DNA of 64,000 bases from Klebsiella pneumoniae. GTDB lineage: Bacteria; Pseudomonadota; Gammaproteobacteria; Ga0077536. The DNA lies in assembly GCA_945862315.1 (NCBI GenBank), contig CAMAXW010000002.1, positions 1-64,000 of the forward strand, written 5' to 3'. This document shows, piece after piece, positions 63,877 to 64,000 of the stretch. The position numbers were made by a program, and so were the translations under genes. Position 1 is the stretch's first letter. The number at the start of each line of letters is the position of its first letter. The notes below the pieces were generated by a model, which saw nothing but the letters and a program-made list of their open reading frames with translations, made no database searches and was not told where the DNA came from.

Positions 63877-64000
63877 GTCTTTTTGGCGGGTGGTGGGGTG
63901 CCGGTGCTGACGCGCCGCCCGGGCACCAACTGGCGCGACGCACCAAAGCCCAATTTGATTGCCTCGTCGCCGCTTAAGCCGGCGCGCTGATCATCGCGCA
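63873..64000 (-). CDS. Partial C-terminus of an unidentified gene
   Basis: A minus-strand frame open from the right edge to a TAA at 63875–63873, 41 codons plus stop, convergent with the SDR gene by a few bases. It reads LSGDEAIKLGFGASRQLVPG and ends TGTPPPAKKT. No family is recognised. Given tight packing and the lack of other genes here it is plausible, but chance is not excluded. Confidence 0.35.
   Translation of the reverse strand, partial: RDDQRAGLSGDEAIKLGFGASRQLVPGRRVSTGTPPPAKKT

Overview
The window looks like GC-rich chromosomal DNA from a gammaproteobacterium. This rests on several neighbourhoods typical of that class: rsmE beside an AlgR/AlgZ-type two-component pair and argH, an Rsd/AlgQ anti-sigma factor, and asmA–(SRPBCC)–mutY–yggX. 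No species is claimed. Genes are densely packed, with many 1–20 bp overlaps and several GTG or TTG starts.

Layout. 1–20.2 kb is mostly housekeeping: a DksA-like factor cut by the left edge, a REC–PAS–LuxR regulator, an AddAB-like helicase/nuclease pair, Rsd, a TerB-like protein, RsmE, AlgR/AlgZ, ArgH, AsmA, a START-like protein, MutY, YggX, a DUF2182/DUF1326 membrane pair and tRNA-Phe. 20.2–22.4 kb is a gene-poor, possibly rearranged stretch with a lone pyruvyl-transferase-like gene. 22.4–30.3 kb holds a TfdB-like phenol/aromatic flavin monooxygenase facing a complete soluble NAD-dependent formate dehydrogenase operon (fdsG-fdsB-fdsA-fdhD-fdsD).

31–48.3 kb is an accessory catabolic region. 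It contains a zinc-ribbon SDR; a four-component soluble diiron monooxygenase (beta, coupling protein, alpha, reductase) with a divergent TetR regulator; a three-subunit xanthine-dehydrogenase-type molybdenum hydroxylase followed by its own MoaD/ThiS-like protein; a luciferase-like flavin monooxygenase; an AraC regulator; a fumarylacetoacetate-hydrolase-fold enzyme; an Old-Yellow-Enzyme/trimethylamine-dehydrogenase-like flavoprotein with an altered Fe-S motif; and a DUF7064/7065-like protein. Together these suggest oxidation of an organic (perhaps aromatic or alicyclic) compound by O2-dependent and Mo-dependent hydroxylations, reduction and hydrolysis. Formate dehydrogenase could recycle C1 units and supply NADH. 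The substrate cannot be read from the sequence.

48.3–64 kb is mixed: a short transaldolase, an FMN glutamate-synthase-like protein, an HPF–cold-shock fusion, a GST-like protein, two pyridoxamine-oxidase-fold proteins, a membrane PAS-GGDEF-EAL protein, a frameshifted flavin monooxygenase remnant, a NitT/TauT-type ABC importer with a class I glutamine-amidotransferase-like hydrolase, a second luciferase-like oxidoreductase, a CmcJ/NvfI-like putative oxygenase and an SDR. No CRISPR array, rRNA, intact insertion sequence, prophage or replication origin was seen.
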